From Thermohalobaculum xanthum (lineage in GTDB: Bacteria; Pseudomonadota; Alphaproteobacteria; Rhodobacterales; Rhodobacteraceae), in contig NZ_JAEHHL010000002.1 of NCBI RefSeq assembly GCF_016623495.1, forward strand, positions 433,150-497,149: a stretch of DNA of 64,000 nt, read 5' to 3'. The notes under the pieces were generated by a model. That model saw only the letters and a program-made list of their open reading frames with translations. It was not told the DNA's origin and did not search any database. Both the position numbers and the translations under genes were made by a program. Of the stretch, positions 17,485 to 26,624 are shown in pieces. Each line of letters begins with the position of its first letter. The stretch's first letter is position 1.

Positions 17485-18012
17485 TCAGCCATGCAGCAGC
17501 TCCATGATCAGCCCGCCGAATCCCCACTGCAAGGTCCCGAGGATCGAGAGCGCCATCTCGAGGCGATAGGTGTCAAGTCCACGCTCGGCGCTCTTCGCCG
17601 CCATCAGGTCGTCGAAGCTCTCGTCGAGGATACGCTCCATCTCGTCGAGACTGTGCTGGGGTGGGCCGAAATGTTCATGCCCAGGCCGCAGGCGGCGCAC
17701 ATAACGCCAGATGAAGCGCAGCTGAACCTCGACCTGGTTGTCCCAAAGCCGTCTCAGCTCCGTCGCGCGATAGCGCTCGGTCAGAAAGACCGCGAATCCG
17801 AGGCAAAGCAGCAGCGCGCCCATCGCGCTGAAGATCTCGGTCCATCCCGACAGCAAAGCCGCCAGCGTCGCCCCCGCCCACCCGACGATGGTCGCAAACA
17901 TGAGGATTCGGCCCGGCCCGGGAAGACTGAACGACATGCCTTGGAGATTGCGGAAGTCAGCGAATGCTGGCAACGGGCCGCGCGGTCGCATGCGCGCGAC
18001 CGGACATGACAC
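17485..18012 (-). CDS. Hypothetical membrane protein inside the sox cluster
   Basis: Up to 175 residues; if translation starts at the second ATG (17937) it is 150. Two adjacent membrane helices (about residues 36-55 and 60-80 of the long form) are followed by a basic turn (TERYRATELRRLWDNQVEVQ), a soluble helical region and a final hydrophobic stretch (LSILGTLQWGFGGLIMELL). The long start has an AAGG seven bases before it. I do not recognise the family. It is read in the same direction as sox but is not a sox subunit. Confidence 0.6.
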   Translation of the reverse strand: MSCPVARMRPRGPLPAFADFRNLQGMSFSLPGPGRILMFATIVGWAGATLAALLSGWTEIFSAMGALLLCLGFAVFLTERYRATELRRLWDNQVEVQLRFIWRYVRRLRPGHEHFGPPQHSLDEMERILDESFDDLMAAKSAERGLDTYRLEMALSILGTLQWGFGGLIMELLHG

Positions 18013-18154
18013 GCCTTACCCGGCTCGATCAGCCGGTGGCGGACACTGCGCTCGCGGAGCGCCGGGACCCGCAGGCTTCCGCATCTTCTCGGTCTGTGGC
18101 AGCATGAAGCCGGAGGGCGAGCCCTTGGGCCACCCGGGAGCACGGGGACAGTTC

Positions 18155-18382
18155 ATGGTCGATTTCAAGAAAGCGCCCGATGGGACCGGGGCGCGGATGA
18201 GCGATCTGATTCAGGTGCAGGCGAACCAGACCACCATCGAGAGCGCCCCGCAGGGCCTCTTCACGCTTGAGCAGTGGTTCATCATCGCAATGGCGGGCAT
18301 GGCGATCTCCCTCCTCATGCTGGTCGCCGGGCTGGTGCTCGCATGGCGGCGCAAGCGGCGGCGGAAGATTGCCGGGCAGTGA
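18155..18382 (+). CDS. Small single-helix membrane protein, opposite to sox
   Basis: A 75-residue frame (or 61 if started at the second ATG, 18197). A polar N-terminus (SDLIQVQANQTTIES) is followed by one long membrane helix (FIIAMAGMAISLLMLVAGLV) and a basic end (RRKRRRKIAGQ), a clear positive-inside tail anchor. The family is unrecognised. It is oriented against the sox genes on both sides and ends eight bases before the next, convergent small ORF. Confidence 0.5.
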   Translation: MVDFKKAPDGTGARMSDLIQVQANQTTIESAPQGLFTLEQWFIIAMAGMAISLLMLVAGLVLAWRRKRRRKIAGQ

Positions 18383-18390
18383 ATGCCCGA

Positions 18391-18573
18391 CTAGCTGCGA
18401 AGCGTCCGATCAGCGGCAAATCTCGCAACGAGCACGAGTGCCCCGAGGGCCAGCACGGGAGCTGATGGTTCGATCAATGCCCGCCAAGGCATGTCCGCGA
18501 CCACGGACGCGGCCTCGGACAGCCCGAAGATCACCACGTAGTCGGCGCGAGGCGCCGGAATGAAGACGGCCAT
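18391..18573 (-). CDS. Possible small membrane protein downstream of soxB
   Basis: A 60-residue frame starting MAVFIPAPRADYVVIFGLSE with a hydrophobic C-terminal segment (APVLALGALVLVARFAA). An AGAAGGG lies nine bases before the ATG. The composition is plausible for a membrane protein but no family is recognised, and a chance open frame in GC-rich DNA cannot be excluded. Confidence 0.35.
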   Translation of the reverse strand: MAVFIPAPRADYVVIFGLSEAASVVADMPWRALIEPSAPVLALGALVLVARFAADRTLRS

Positions 18574-18643
18574 AAGCACACACCCTTCTGCGATACGCGA
18601 AGCACAGGCTCCGGATACAGAACAGATGTGAACATTGGATTGA

Positions 18644-18668
18644 TCGGGCGCCCTTTTCGGCCGCCCGA
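18644..18668 (-). terminator. Hairpin just after soxB
   Basis: Arms TCGGGCG/CGCCCGA (7 bp) enclose an A-rich loop immediately after the soxB stop. No T run follows. It may end or protect a separate soxB transcript, which would fit the physical split from soxD. Confidence 0.45.
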
Positions 18669-18672
18669 ACGA

Positions 18673-19926
18673 TCAGTGGGCCACGGCCGCGGCGACGCTC
18701 TCGTCAATCATGCGACCGGCACGGAAGCGATCGATGCCGAACGGTCCCGCCACCTCGTCGGGCGTGCCCTTCGCGACCGTCGCGGCGGTGCACCAGCCCG
18801 AGCCGGGGATCGCCTTGAAGCCGCCGGTGCCCCAGCCGCAGTTGATGAAGATCCCTTCGACCGGCGTCTTGCCGATGATCGGCGACCGGTCGCCGGTCAT
18901 GTCGACGATCCCGCCCCACTGGCGCAGCATCTTGAGCCGCGAGATGATCGGGAAGGTCTCGCATAATGCGCGCACCGTCTCCTCGATATGCTGGAAGCTG
19001 CCGCGCTGGGTATAGGCGTTGTATCCGTCCGTGCCGCCACCGATCACCATCTCGCCCTTGTCGGACTGGCTCATGTAGCCATGCACGGTGTTGGCCATCA
19101 CCACGATGTCCATGCATGGCTTGATCGGCTCCGAGACAAGGGCCTGCAACGGCATCGACTCGATCGGCAGGCGGAATCCCGCCATTTCGGCAAGCACGCC
19201 CGAATGCCCTGCAACGACGATGCAGAGCTTGTCGCAGGTGATTGCCCCCTTCGAGGTCTGGACACCCGAAACCCGGCCGCCGGGGCCGTAGCGGTCGATC
19301 GCGGTCACCTCGCATTTCTGGATGATGTCGACACCCAGCGCCGAGGCCGCACGCGCATAGCCCCAGGCCACCGCGTCGTGGCGCGCGGTGCCGCCGCGCG
19401 GCTGCCAGAGCCCGCCCAGAACCGGGTAGCGCGGCCCGTCAATATTGAGGATCGGGCAGATCTCCTTGACCTTGTGGGGCGTGACCATCTCGGTCTTGAT
19501 GCCGGCAAGCCGGTTCGCATGCGCGGTCCGCTGCATCGCGCGGAACTCGTGCTCGGTCTGGCACAGCATCATCACGCCGCGCGGGCTGAACATGATGTTG
19601 AAGTTCAGTTGCTGGCTGAGATCCTCGTAGAGACCGCGCGACAGCTCGTAGATCGAGGCCGAGGCATCCTGGAGGTAGTTCGAGCGGATGATCGTCGTGT
19701 TGCGCCCCGTGTTGCCGCCACCGAGCCATCCCTTCTCGAGCACCGCGACATTGGTGATGCCGTGGTTCTTCGCAAGGTAGTAGGCGGTCGCAAGGCCATG
19801 GCCACCGCCGCCGATCACGATCACCTCATAGTGCCGCTTGGGCTCGGGGTTGCCCCAGGCGCGCTCCCAGCCGGAGTGGAATCGCGCGGCCTCGCGGGCA
19901 ACGGCAAAGGCGGAATAGCGTCTCAT
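18673..19926 (-). CDS. soxB: Sarcosine oxidase beta subunit
   Basis: The 417-residue subunit that carries covalent FMN and noncovalent FAD and oxidises sarcosine. The Rossmann FAD motif is at about residues 34-55 (EVIVIGGGGHGLATAYYLAK). WLGGGNTGRNTTIIRSNYL is the region around the flavin typical of this family, and INCGWGTGGFKAIPGSG near the C-terminus is also diagnostic. It is the first sox gene and is preceded by a structured leader. A hairpin and three non-sox genes separate it from soxD. Confidence 0.96.
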   Translation of the reverse strand: MRRYSAFAVAREAARFHSGWERAWGNPEPKRHYEVIVIGGGGHGLATAYYLAKNHGITNVAVLEKGWLGGGNTGRNTTIIRSNYLQDASASIYELSRGLYEDLSQQLNFNIMFSPRGVMMLCQTEHEFRAMQRTAHANRLAGIKTEMVTPHKVKEICPILNIDGPRYPVLGGLWQPRGGTARHDAVAWGYARAASALGVDIIQKCEVTAIDRYGPGGRVSGVQTSKGAITCDKLCIVVAGHSGVLAEMAGFRLPIESMPLQALVSEPIKPCMDIVVMANTVHGYMSQSDKGEMVIGGGTDGYNAYTQRGSFQHIEETVRALCETFPIISRLKMLRQWGGIVDMTGDRSPIIGKTPVEGIFINCGWGTGGFKAIPGSGWCTAATVAKGTPDEVAGPFGIDRFRAGRMIDESVAAAVAH

Positions 19927-19995
19927 CGGGGCAGCGCTCCCATTACGGGTCAGGTTCGCCCTGACTAGCGCGAAGGCGCCCCCGACGTGCGGGGG
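19927..19995 (-). promoter_or_regulatory. Structured leader of soxB, candidate RNA switch
   Basis: Read leftward: CCCCCG and CGGGGG pair perfectly (19990-19995 with 19979-19984, loop of 5). A second perfect 6-bp hairpin, GTCAGG with CCTGAC (19960-19965 and 19949-19954), has a GCGAA loop. The sequence then runs CGTAATGGGAGCG, holding the Shine-Dalgarno GGGAG, and a CCCCG just before the ATG. The CGGGG of the first hairpin could pair instead with that CCCCG, a mutually exclusive choice like that of translational riboswitches. No named class was recognised. Confidence 0.4.
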
Positions 19996-20133
19996 AATAC
20001 GTCATCTCGATGCCACCGCGCGACATCGGCGGTGACTGGCACCTGTGTCGCAGGCCGGCGCGCCGAGGCGGAACGCGGTTGCGATGGACGCGCCACGGGC
20101 TTAGGTGAGAGCGGGCTGAAAGAGACCTCACGC

Positions 20134-21381
20134 ATGAGCATGTTCCTGATCGTTGCCGGAGCGCTTGCGGTGCTCGCCGCCGCGGTGATCGCCTATCCGC
20201 TGCTGCGCGGCGGCGCGTCGGCTGAAAGCCGGGATGCCGCCGATGCGCGGGTATTCCGGGACCAGCTTGACGAACTCGAGCGGGATCTCGCGCGCGGCGT
20301 GATTTCGAGCGCGGAAGCCGACGGCGCCCGCGCCGAGGTGTCGCGTCGCCTGTTGCGCGCGGCGGATCGGGCCAGCCGAGGGGCATCGGACCGACAGGCA
20401 CCGCGCACCGTCACCGGGCTGGTCGCGGGGCTCACACTCCTGGCCGCGCCGGTTGTCGGTGGCGTCGTCTACATGTCGGTCGGCGCTCCCGGCATGCGGG
20501 ATATTCCGCTTTCCACGCGCGACGCCGCCGCCGATCGCGTCGCGCGCCCCAGCCAGTCCGAGGCCGAGGCGCAATTTGCCGACGTGCCGCGCCCCGACGC
20601 GCCGCAGGTGCCTGACGAGTACCGCGCGCTGATCGTGCGGCTCGAGAAGATCATCGAGGAGCGCCCCGACGACCCCGAGGGGAATCGTCTTCTCGCGAAC
20701 GCCTACATGCAGATGCAGCGTTATGCCGAGGCATGGCGGGTGATGGCGCATCTCGTCGAGCTGCGAGGCGCGGCGGCACCGGCCGAGCTTTACGGCGCTC
20801 AGGCCGAGGCAATGGTGCTGGCGGCGCGCGGCTATGTCTCGCCCGAGGCCGAGACGGTCATCGCCCAGACACTGGAGCGCGATCCGGCGCAACCGATGGC
20901 ACGGTACTACTCGGGCTTGGCACTTGCGCAGGCAGGGCAGATCGATGCGGCCATCGGTACCTGGCAGACGATGCTGAACGAGGCGCCGGAGGATGCAGAA
21001 TGGCGCGGCTTCGTGGGCGAGATGCTTGCCGAGGCGATCCGCGTGCGCGACGGCGCGTCCGCGGAGCAACCACCATTCGCTGGTCCAAACCCCTCGGGGA
21101 CCTCGCCCGGGCCGGCCTCCGCCGACATCGCGGCGGCAGCGGAGATGTCGGACGAGGATCGCGCCGCGATGATCGAGGGCATGGTCGGCCAACTGGAACA
21201 GCGCCTCGAGGGCGAGGGCGGTGAGCCGGAGGAGTTTCTTCGCCTGATCAATGCCTATCGCGTGCTTGGCCGCGCGGACGATGCCCGCCGCGCCTTTGAC
21301 CTCAGCCAGCGCAAGCTGCAAGGCTCCGAGGCGTCCTTCGTGCGCGAGCAGGCCTTGGTCATGGGGCTGATCACCGAATGA
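20134..21381 (+). CDS. ccmI: Cytochrome c maturation protein CcmI
   Basis: A 415-residue membrane protein of cytochrome c maturation that presents apocytochrome to the CcmF/CcmH heme ligation complex. It has an N-terminal membrane helix, a leucine-zipper-like cytoplasmic loop (DARVFRDQLDELERDLARGV), a second helix (GLVAGLTLLAAPVVGGVVY) and a periplasmic TPR domain (ANAYMQMQRYAEAWRVMAHL and YYSGLALAQAGQIDAAIGTW). ccmF, ccmH and ccmE are elsewhere in the window. The stop overlaps the ruvX start (ATGA). Confidence 0.93.
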   Translation: MSMFLIVAGALAVLAAAVIAYPLLRGGASAESRDAADARVFRDQLDELERDLARGVISSAEADGARAEVSRRLLRAADRASRGASDRQAPRTVTGLVAGLTLLAAPVVGGVVYMSVGAPGMRDIPLSTRDAAADRVARPSQSEAEAQFADVPRPDAPQVPDEYRALIVRLEKIIEERPDDPEGNRLLANAYMQMQRYAEAWRVMAHLVELRGAAAPAELYGAQAEAMVLAARGYVSPEAETVIAQTLERDPAQPMARYYSGLALAQAGQIDAAIGTWQTMLNEAPEDAEWRGFVGEMLAEAIRVRDGASAEQPPFAGPNPSGTSPGPASADIAAAAEMSDEDRAAMIEGMVGQLEQRLEGEGGEPEEFLRLINAYRVLGRADDARRAFDLSQRKLQGSEASFVREQALVMGLITE

Positions 21382-21881
21382 CGACAGGTTCCCCCCCCAC
21401 GCGCGCTCCGGTCCACGAGGACGTGACCGAGCTGGGTGCCATGCACGGGCCGCTGATGGGGCTTGACCTGGGCACGAAGACCATCGGCGTTGCCATCTCC
21501 GACGGCCTGAGGTTGACCGCGACGCCAGTCCTTACCGTGGCGCGAAAGAAATTCACGGTGGACGCCGCCGCCCTGATCGAGTTGATCGACCGGCGCGGCG
21601 TCGTGGGGGTCGTCCTTGGCCTCCCGCTCAACATGGACGGGTCGGAAGGACCCCGGGCACAGTCGACCCGCGCCTTCGCGCGCAACCTCTCGGCGCTGAT
21701 CTCGGTACCGATCGCGTTCTGGGACGAGCGGCTGTCGACGGCGGCGGTCGAGCGGACGCTGATTGCGGCAGATTCCTCGCGAAAACGTCGCGCCGAGGTG
21801 ATCGACAAGCTCGCGGCCGCCTATATCTTGCAGGGCGCGCTCGACCGGTTGTCGGCGCATCGCAACTCCGGCGAGCCATGA
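21378..21881 (+). CDS. ruvX: Putative pre-16S rRNA nuclease / Holliday junction resolvase, YqgF family
   Basis: A 167-residue RNase H-like protein. GLDLGTKTIGVAISDG carries the first catalytic Asp, VLGLPLNMDGSEGPRAQ the central motif, and FWDERLSTAAVE the second acidic site. YqgF matures the 5' end of 16S rRNA in E. coli; resolvase activity has also been proposed for the family. An N-terminal extension of about 25 residues precedes the core. It is coupled by ATGA to ccmI before it and to the DUF1289 gene after it. Confidence 0.93.
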   Translation: MTTGSPPTRAPVHEDVTELGAMHGPLMGLDLGTKTIGVAISDGLRLTATPVLTVARKKFTVDAAALIELIDRRGVVGVVLGLPLNMDGSEGPRAQSTRAFARNLSALISVPIAFWDERLSTAAVERTLIAADSSRKRRAEVIDKLAAAYILQGALDRLSAHRNSGEP

Positions 21882-22108
21882 CCGACGAGATCTGGAAACG
21901 CGACGAGATCGAAAGCCCCTGCGTGAAGATCTGCGTGATCCACCCGCAAACCCGGCTTTGCGTCGGCTGCAATCGCAGCATCGACGAGATTTCCGCATGG
22001 TCGCGAATGACGCCCGAAACGCGCCGCGCCGTGATGGCGGAACTTCCCTCGCGATCGGCCGGGCCAACGACACGGCGCGGCGGCCGCGCGGCCCGGCGCT
22101 CGGGCTGA
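21878..22108 (+). CDS. DUF1289 Cys-rich small protein
   Basis: A 76-residue protein with the DUF1289 signature SPCVKICVIHPQTRLCVGC: four closely spaced Cys, probably binding a metal or cluster, then the family's RSIDEISAWSRM. The C-terminus is Arg-rich. Function unknown. It is coupled by ATGA overlap to ruvX and is the last gene of this unit. Confidence 0.9.
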   Translation: MTDEIWKRDEIESPCVKICVIHPQTRLCVGCNRSIDEISAWSRMTPETRRAVMAELPSRSAGPTTRRGGRAARRSG

Positions 22109-22284
22109 AGCTTCGGGGCCGCCCTGACAGCGTCATATCCTTGCCATTCTTGCCTGACACGATCTTGATCAAGACGCAGGACAAGACTAGCGTACATTTC
22201 GTCTCGGTTGCTTAATGGTCCGGGTGGGCGCGGAGAAACGTCAGTAAACAGCGCGCTTTCGAGCAGAGTACGGGTGGCAGGCGG

Positions 22285-23019
22285 ATGATCTTCTGGCTGA
22301 TCCTTGCGATCTTCTTTGTGACAGCACTGGTCCTGCTCTCGGGCGCCGGATTCCCGGTCGACCTGCAAGACGAGGACGCGGTGATGCGTCTCGTCTACTC
22401 GCTGATCCTCGGATCCGGCATCGTTGTCGCCGCCACGGGCCGCGCGATCATGCACCAGGGATGGCGGATCGTGCATTATGGCCTCGTGTGGTCCTGCGTG
22501 TTCGCGACCATGCTGGTGGCATACTCGTTCCGCGCGGATGTCCAGGCGGGGCTCGCCGAGATCAGGGGCGTGCCGATGCAGTCGGTGGCACTGAGCCAGG
22601 CGCGCGTCGAAGCCGAGCTCCGGCGCGGCTGGGACGGCCATTACCGTGCCGATGCCATCGTGAACGGGGTCGGCATGCGCCTGATGGTCGATACCGGCGC
22701 GACGATGGTTCTGATCCCCTACGAGCAGGCATCGGCGATCGGCATCGACACGGGCGGGCTCGACTTCTCGATCCCCGTGATGACGGCGAACGGGCGCTCG
22801 ACGGTTGCGCCAATCCGCATCGCGTCGATCGGGGTCGGACAGATCATGGTGCGTGACGTTCCGGCGGCGGTGGCTCAGCCGGGCCGACTTCAGACCGGGC
22901 TTCTGGGCATGAGCTTCCTCGACCAGCTGGGTGAGACGAGCTTCCAAGGCGACCGGCTTTTCCTGCGCCAGGGCTTTGCTTCGGATTCGCCCCTGTTCAA
23001 GAAAGCGCCGGCGAACTGA
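22285..23019 (+). CDS. TIGR02281-type clan AA aspartic protease, membrane-anchored
   Basis: A 244-residue protein with three N-terminal membrane helices (to about residue 88) and a retropepsin-like domain. The catalytic motif is LMVDTGATMVLIPY, with the follow-on strand LLGMSFLDQLG. Retropepsin-like proteases act as dimers because each chain gives one Asp. The substrate and role are unknown. It is convergent with the phytanoyl-CoA dioxygenase-like gene, with a short hairpin between. Confidence 0.88.
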   Translation: MIFWLILAIFFVTALVLLSGAGFPVDLQDEDAVMRLVYSLILGSGIVVAATGRAIMHQGWRIVHYGLVWSCVFATMLVAYSFRADVQAGLAEIRGVPMQSVALSQARVEAELRRGWDGHYRADAIVNGVGMRLMVDTGATMVLIPYEQASAIGIDTGGLDFSIPVMTANGRSTVAPIRIASIGVGQIMVRDVPAAVAQPGRLQTGLLGMSFLDQLGETSFQGDRLFLRQGFASDSPLFKKAPAN

Positions 23020-23020
23020 C

Positions 23021-23035
23021 GGTCACGCCGTGACC
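23021..23035. terminator. Short hairpin between convergent genes
   Basis: GGTCAC/GTGACC arms around a 3-base loop, two bases after the protease stop and facing the convergent gene. No T run; a weak two-way terminator at best. Confidence 0.35.
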
Positions 23036-23059
23036 CGCACCTGCCTTGCGCGTCATCCG

Positions 23060-23875
23060 TTACTTGTCGTCCAGCCACCACGCAGGATCACGCCCGGGAT
23101 ACGGGTCCGGCCGGAAATAGGCGATTGCCCGCAGACCGCTTGGCTCGGCGTCCCCCCAGGGCGCAACACCATGAAGCGCGAGCCGGTGGACGAGATAACA
23201 CTCGCCCGGCAACGCGTGGACGGCGACGCGCCGGCAGGTCTCGAAGACCTGACCTCGGGCAGCGGTGTAGGCATCCGTAATGTCCTCGAGCGCCCAGCGC
23301 TCGACCGGCACTCCGGCAAGCCTTGCCTTCAACGCCGAGCGGATGATCTCGTGCGACCCCTCCCACACCACCAGCGGCGCCGCGTCCCGGGGCGCCTGTG
23401 TCAGCGGGATCCCGAGGATGAAACCGTGAACTTCGCCAATCGTGCGGCGCCGCGCCGCATCGCGAGCGAGGCCGTCGACATGGGCAGCGTCGCGATCCCT
23501 CCGGAACCGGAACGCCGCCGCGCTCTCGTCCTCCGACGGCGCCGCGGGATAGCCGGGCAGGCAGATCGAGATCTGCGCCCGGTCCCAGGCAAAGGCTGCG
23601 AGCCCAAGCCTGTCGCGCACGAAATCCACCACCGCGCCTGAAACCGGAGGCACGCCTGCGTCCGGGACTGCGCCGCGGTCATCGTTCGGCAACACGTTCA
23701 CGCCAGCAAACCATGTGCCGCCGCACCGCAGCCAGCGGGCCCGAAGGTCAGGGTCTGCGAGAAGGTCCCCGGCCACTGGCCGCGCGGCGGACGCCCATGC
23801 GGCGATCTCGGGATCATGCGGGAAACCGGCCCATCCGCGCGAGAAGAATGCCGCGGCCAGCGCAGCGTCCGTCAT
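23060..23875 (-). CDS. Phytanoyl-CoA dioxygenase (PhyH) family protein
   Basis: A 271-residue Fe(II)/2-oxoglutarate oxygenase-type protein. The likely iron ligands are His and Asp of HVDGLARD and a distal His in the stretch YLVHRLALHGVAPW. The substrate is unknown; members hydroxylate small metabolites and lipid acyl groups. Its ATG overlaps the dusA stop by four bases, and that overlap fixed the start rather than a longer upstream reading. Confidence 0.75.
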   Translation of the reverse strand: MTDAALAAAFFSRGWAGFPHDPEIAAWASAARPVAGDLLADPDLRARWLRCGGTWFAGVNVLPNDDRGAVPDAGVPPVSGAVVDFVRDRLGLAAFAWDRAQISICLPGYPAAPSEDESAAAFRFRRDRDAAHVDGLARDAARRRTIGEVHGFILGIPLTQAPRDAAPLVVWEGSHEIIRSALKARLAGVPVERWALEDITDAYTAARGQVFETCRRVAVHALPGECYLVHRLALHGVAPWGDAEPSGLRAIAYFRPDPYPGRDPAWWLDDK

Positions 23876-24918
23876 TCCGCGGCCTTCGCCGGCACGACGG
23901 CGCCCAGCGCCTCCTCGATCAGATCGATGCCCGCGCCGGGCTGCACCGCGCCGGTCGACAGAATGCGCCGCCACGCGCGCGCGCCCGGACGCCCGGCAAA
24001 GGCACCAAGCATGTGCCGCGCGATCTGGTTGAAGCGCACACCGCGCGAAAGCGCGTCGTCGAAATAGTCGTACATCCCCCGCACGGCGTCTTCCGGAGCA
24101 ACGCGCGGCCTCGGGCAGCCGGTAACGATCTCGTCGGCCTCGGTCAGGATTGCCGCCGGTGCGTGATAGGCGGCGCGGCCGACCATCGCACCGTCGAACC
24201 GCGACAGGTGCTGGCGGACCTCCTCAGTCGAGCCGATCCCGCCGTTGAGGCTGAATTCAAGCTCGGGCCGGTCAGCGCTGACGCGCGCCACAAGATCGTA
24301 GTCGAGCGGCGGGATGTCCCGGTTCTCCTTGGGGCTCAAACCATCGAGCCAGGCCTTGCGCGCGTGCACAATGAAGTGCCGTACGCCCGTCGCGGCAATC
24401 CTGTCGATGAAATCCGGGAGGACGACGTCCGGATCCTGGTTATCCACCCCGATGCGGCATTTCACCGTGATCTCGGGACCATTTTGTCCGGCGGCCTCGA
24501 TCATCGCCGTGACGCAGTCCGCGACCAGCGCAGGCTCGCGCATCAGGCAGGCGCCGAAGCGGCCCGACTGCACCCTGTCCGAAGGGCAGCCGACGTTGAG
24601 ATTGATCTCGGCAAATCCGCGGTCCCGCGCCATGACGACGGCGCGCGCCAGCATCGCCGGGTCCGAGCCACCCAGTTGCAGTGCGAGCGGATGCTCCGCC
24701 ACGTCGTGATCGAGCAACCAGTCCGCTTCGCCGATCACGAGCCCCGAGGCGGTGATCATCTCGGTATAGAGCAGCGCATGCCGCGTGAACTGGCGGTGGA
24801 ACATCCGGCAGTGGCGATCCGTCCAGTCCATCATCGGCGCAACCGACAGCCTGCGCGATTGCGTGAGGCTCACGCGCGCATCATCGCGTTGCATCAATTC
24901 GGACGGCGACTGTTTCAT
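23872..24918 (-). CDS. dusA: tRNA-dihydrouridine synthase DusA
   Basis: A flavin enzyme that reduces uridine 20/20a in the tRNA D-loop. The signature RLSVAPMMDWTDRHCRMFHR opens the TIM barrel. LNVGCPSDRVQSGRFGACLM holds the catalytic Cys, and FIVHARKAWLDGLSPKENR is specific to the DusA branch. The start at 24918 (MKQSPSEL) was chosen; an ATG at 24894 and a longer reading to 24978 are possible. The gene is divergent from the arsenite transporter gene. Confidence 0.92.
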   Translation of the reverse strand: MKQSPSELMQRDDARVSLTQSRRLSVAPMMDWTDRHCRMFHRQFTRHALLYTEMITASGLVIGEADWLLDHDVAEHPLALQLGGSDPAMLARAVVMARDRGFAEINLNVGCPSDRVQSGRFGACLMREPALVADCVTAMIEAAGQNGPEITVKCRIGVDNQDPDVVLPDFIDRIAATGVRHFIVHARKAWLDGLSPKENRDIPPLDYDLVARVSADRPELEFSLNGGIGSTEEVRQHLSRFDGAMVGRAAYHAPAAILTEADEIVTGCPRPRVAPEDAVRGMYDYFDDALSRGVRFNQIARHMLGAFAGRPGARAWRRILSTGAVQPGAGIDLIEEALGAVVPAKAAE

Positions 24919-24991
24919 CGGCGACCGGATCGCACAGCGCGGCGCTCGACGCAACCGGCAGGTGCTCCGCAGCGACATCGTTGTCCGCGAC

Positions 24992-25018
24992 TTGACGACC
25001 GATCAATTTTTCTATTAT
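24992..25018 (+). promoter_or_regulatory. Candidate promoter of the arsenite transporter gene
   Basis: TTGACG (24992-24997) and TATTAT (25013-25018) with a short 15-base spacer, in a clearly AT-rich stretch. The -10 overlaps the palindrome described next. Confidence 0.45.
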
Positions 25019-25036
25019 TCGCGAAATAGTGAATAA
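25015..25036. promoter_or_regulatory. Palindromic operator, ArsR-type
   Basis: TTATTC and GAATAA are perfect 6-bp arms 10 bases apart, overlapping the -10 region of the arsenite transporter promoter. Spaced ATTC...GAAT palindromes of this kind are bound by ArsR-family repressors. No arsR gene is adjacent, so the regulator would act in trans. Confidence 0.5.
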
Positions 25037-25105
25037 ATTCACGGCTGAGCCTCCACCGCCACCACGGGGGCGGCACCATCGACCGAGAGGACAGGACAGG
25101 CCGGT

Positions 25106-26164
<1,059 letters not shown>

Positions 26165-26287
26165 TAGGCCACGCCGACGCGTTTTCGTCACCGGCCCCAA
26201 AAACGTGACCGCGGCACTGGCTGAATTTTCTTGAATCCCTCCCCCCACCCCGCTGCTAGACTGGAGCGGATGCGGGGAGAGGACCCA

Positions 26288-26620
26288 ATGGGCCGATTGA
26301 CGACACATGTGCTCGACACCGCGGCAGGCCGCCCGGCGGCGGGGGTCGCCCTCGCCCTTTGCCGCATTGCCCCCGGGGGGCGGGTGGCGCTTGCCACCGC
26401 GGTGACCAATGCCGACGGGCGGACCGACGAGCCGCTGCTCGCGGGGCCGGCATTCGAAGGCGGCCTCTACGAGCTCAGCTTCTCGGTTGGCGCCTATTTC
26501 GATGACGGGGGTTTCTACGACGTCGTTCCGGTGCGATTTCGGATCACCGATGCCGGCGCGCATTACCATGTGCCGCTGCTGATCTCGCCCTTCGGCTACT
26601 CGACCTATCGCGGGAGCTGA
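26288..26620 (+). CDS. uraH: 5-hydroxyisourate hydrolase
   Basis: A transthyretin-like enzyme of purine breakdown that hydrolyses the urate oxidation product 5-hydroxyisourate to OHCU. The 110-residue length, N-terminal LTTHVLDTAAGRPA and the terminal YRGS are diagnostic. The ATG at 26288 was chosen because the protein then begins exactly at the family start. Four bases separate it from xdhA, so it heads the purine breakdown unit uraH-xdhABC-guaD. Confidence 0.95.
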   Translation: MGRLTTHVLDTAAGRPAAGVALALCRIAPGGRVALATAVTNADGRTDEPLLAGPAFEGGLYELSFSVGAYFDDGGFYDVVPVRFRITDAGAHYHVPLLISPFGYSTYRGS

Positions 26621-26624
26621 GGCG

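Noticed and set aside
19927..19995. Thiamine pyrophosphate riboswitch before soxB
   Set aside because: GAACCTGAC and TAATG resemble the 3' half of the THI element, but the CTGAGA segment and the second-half stem order are missing.
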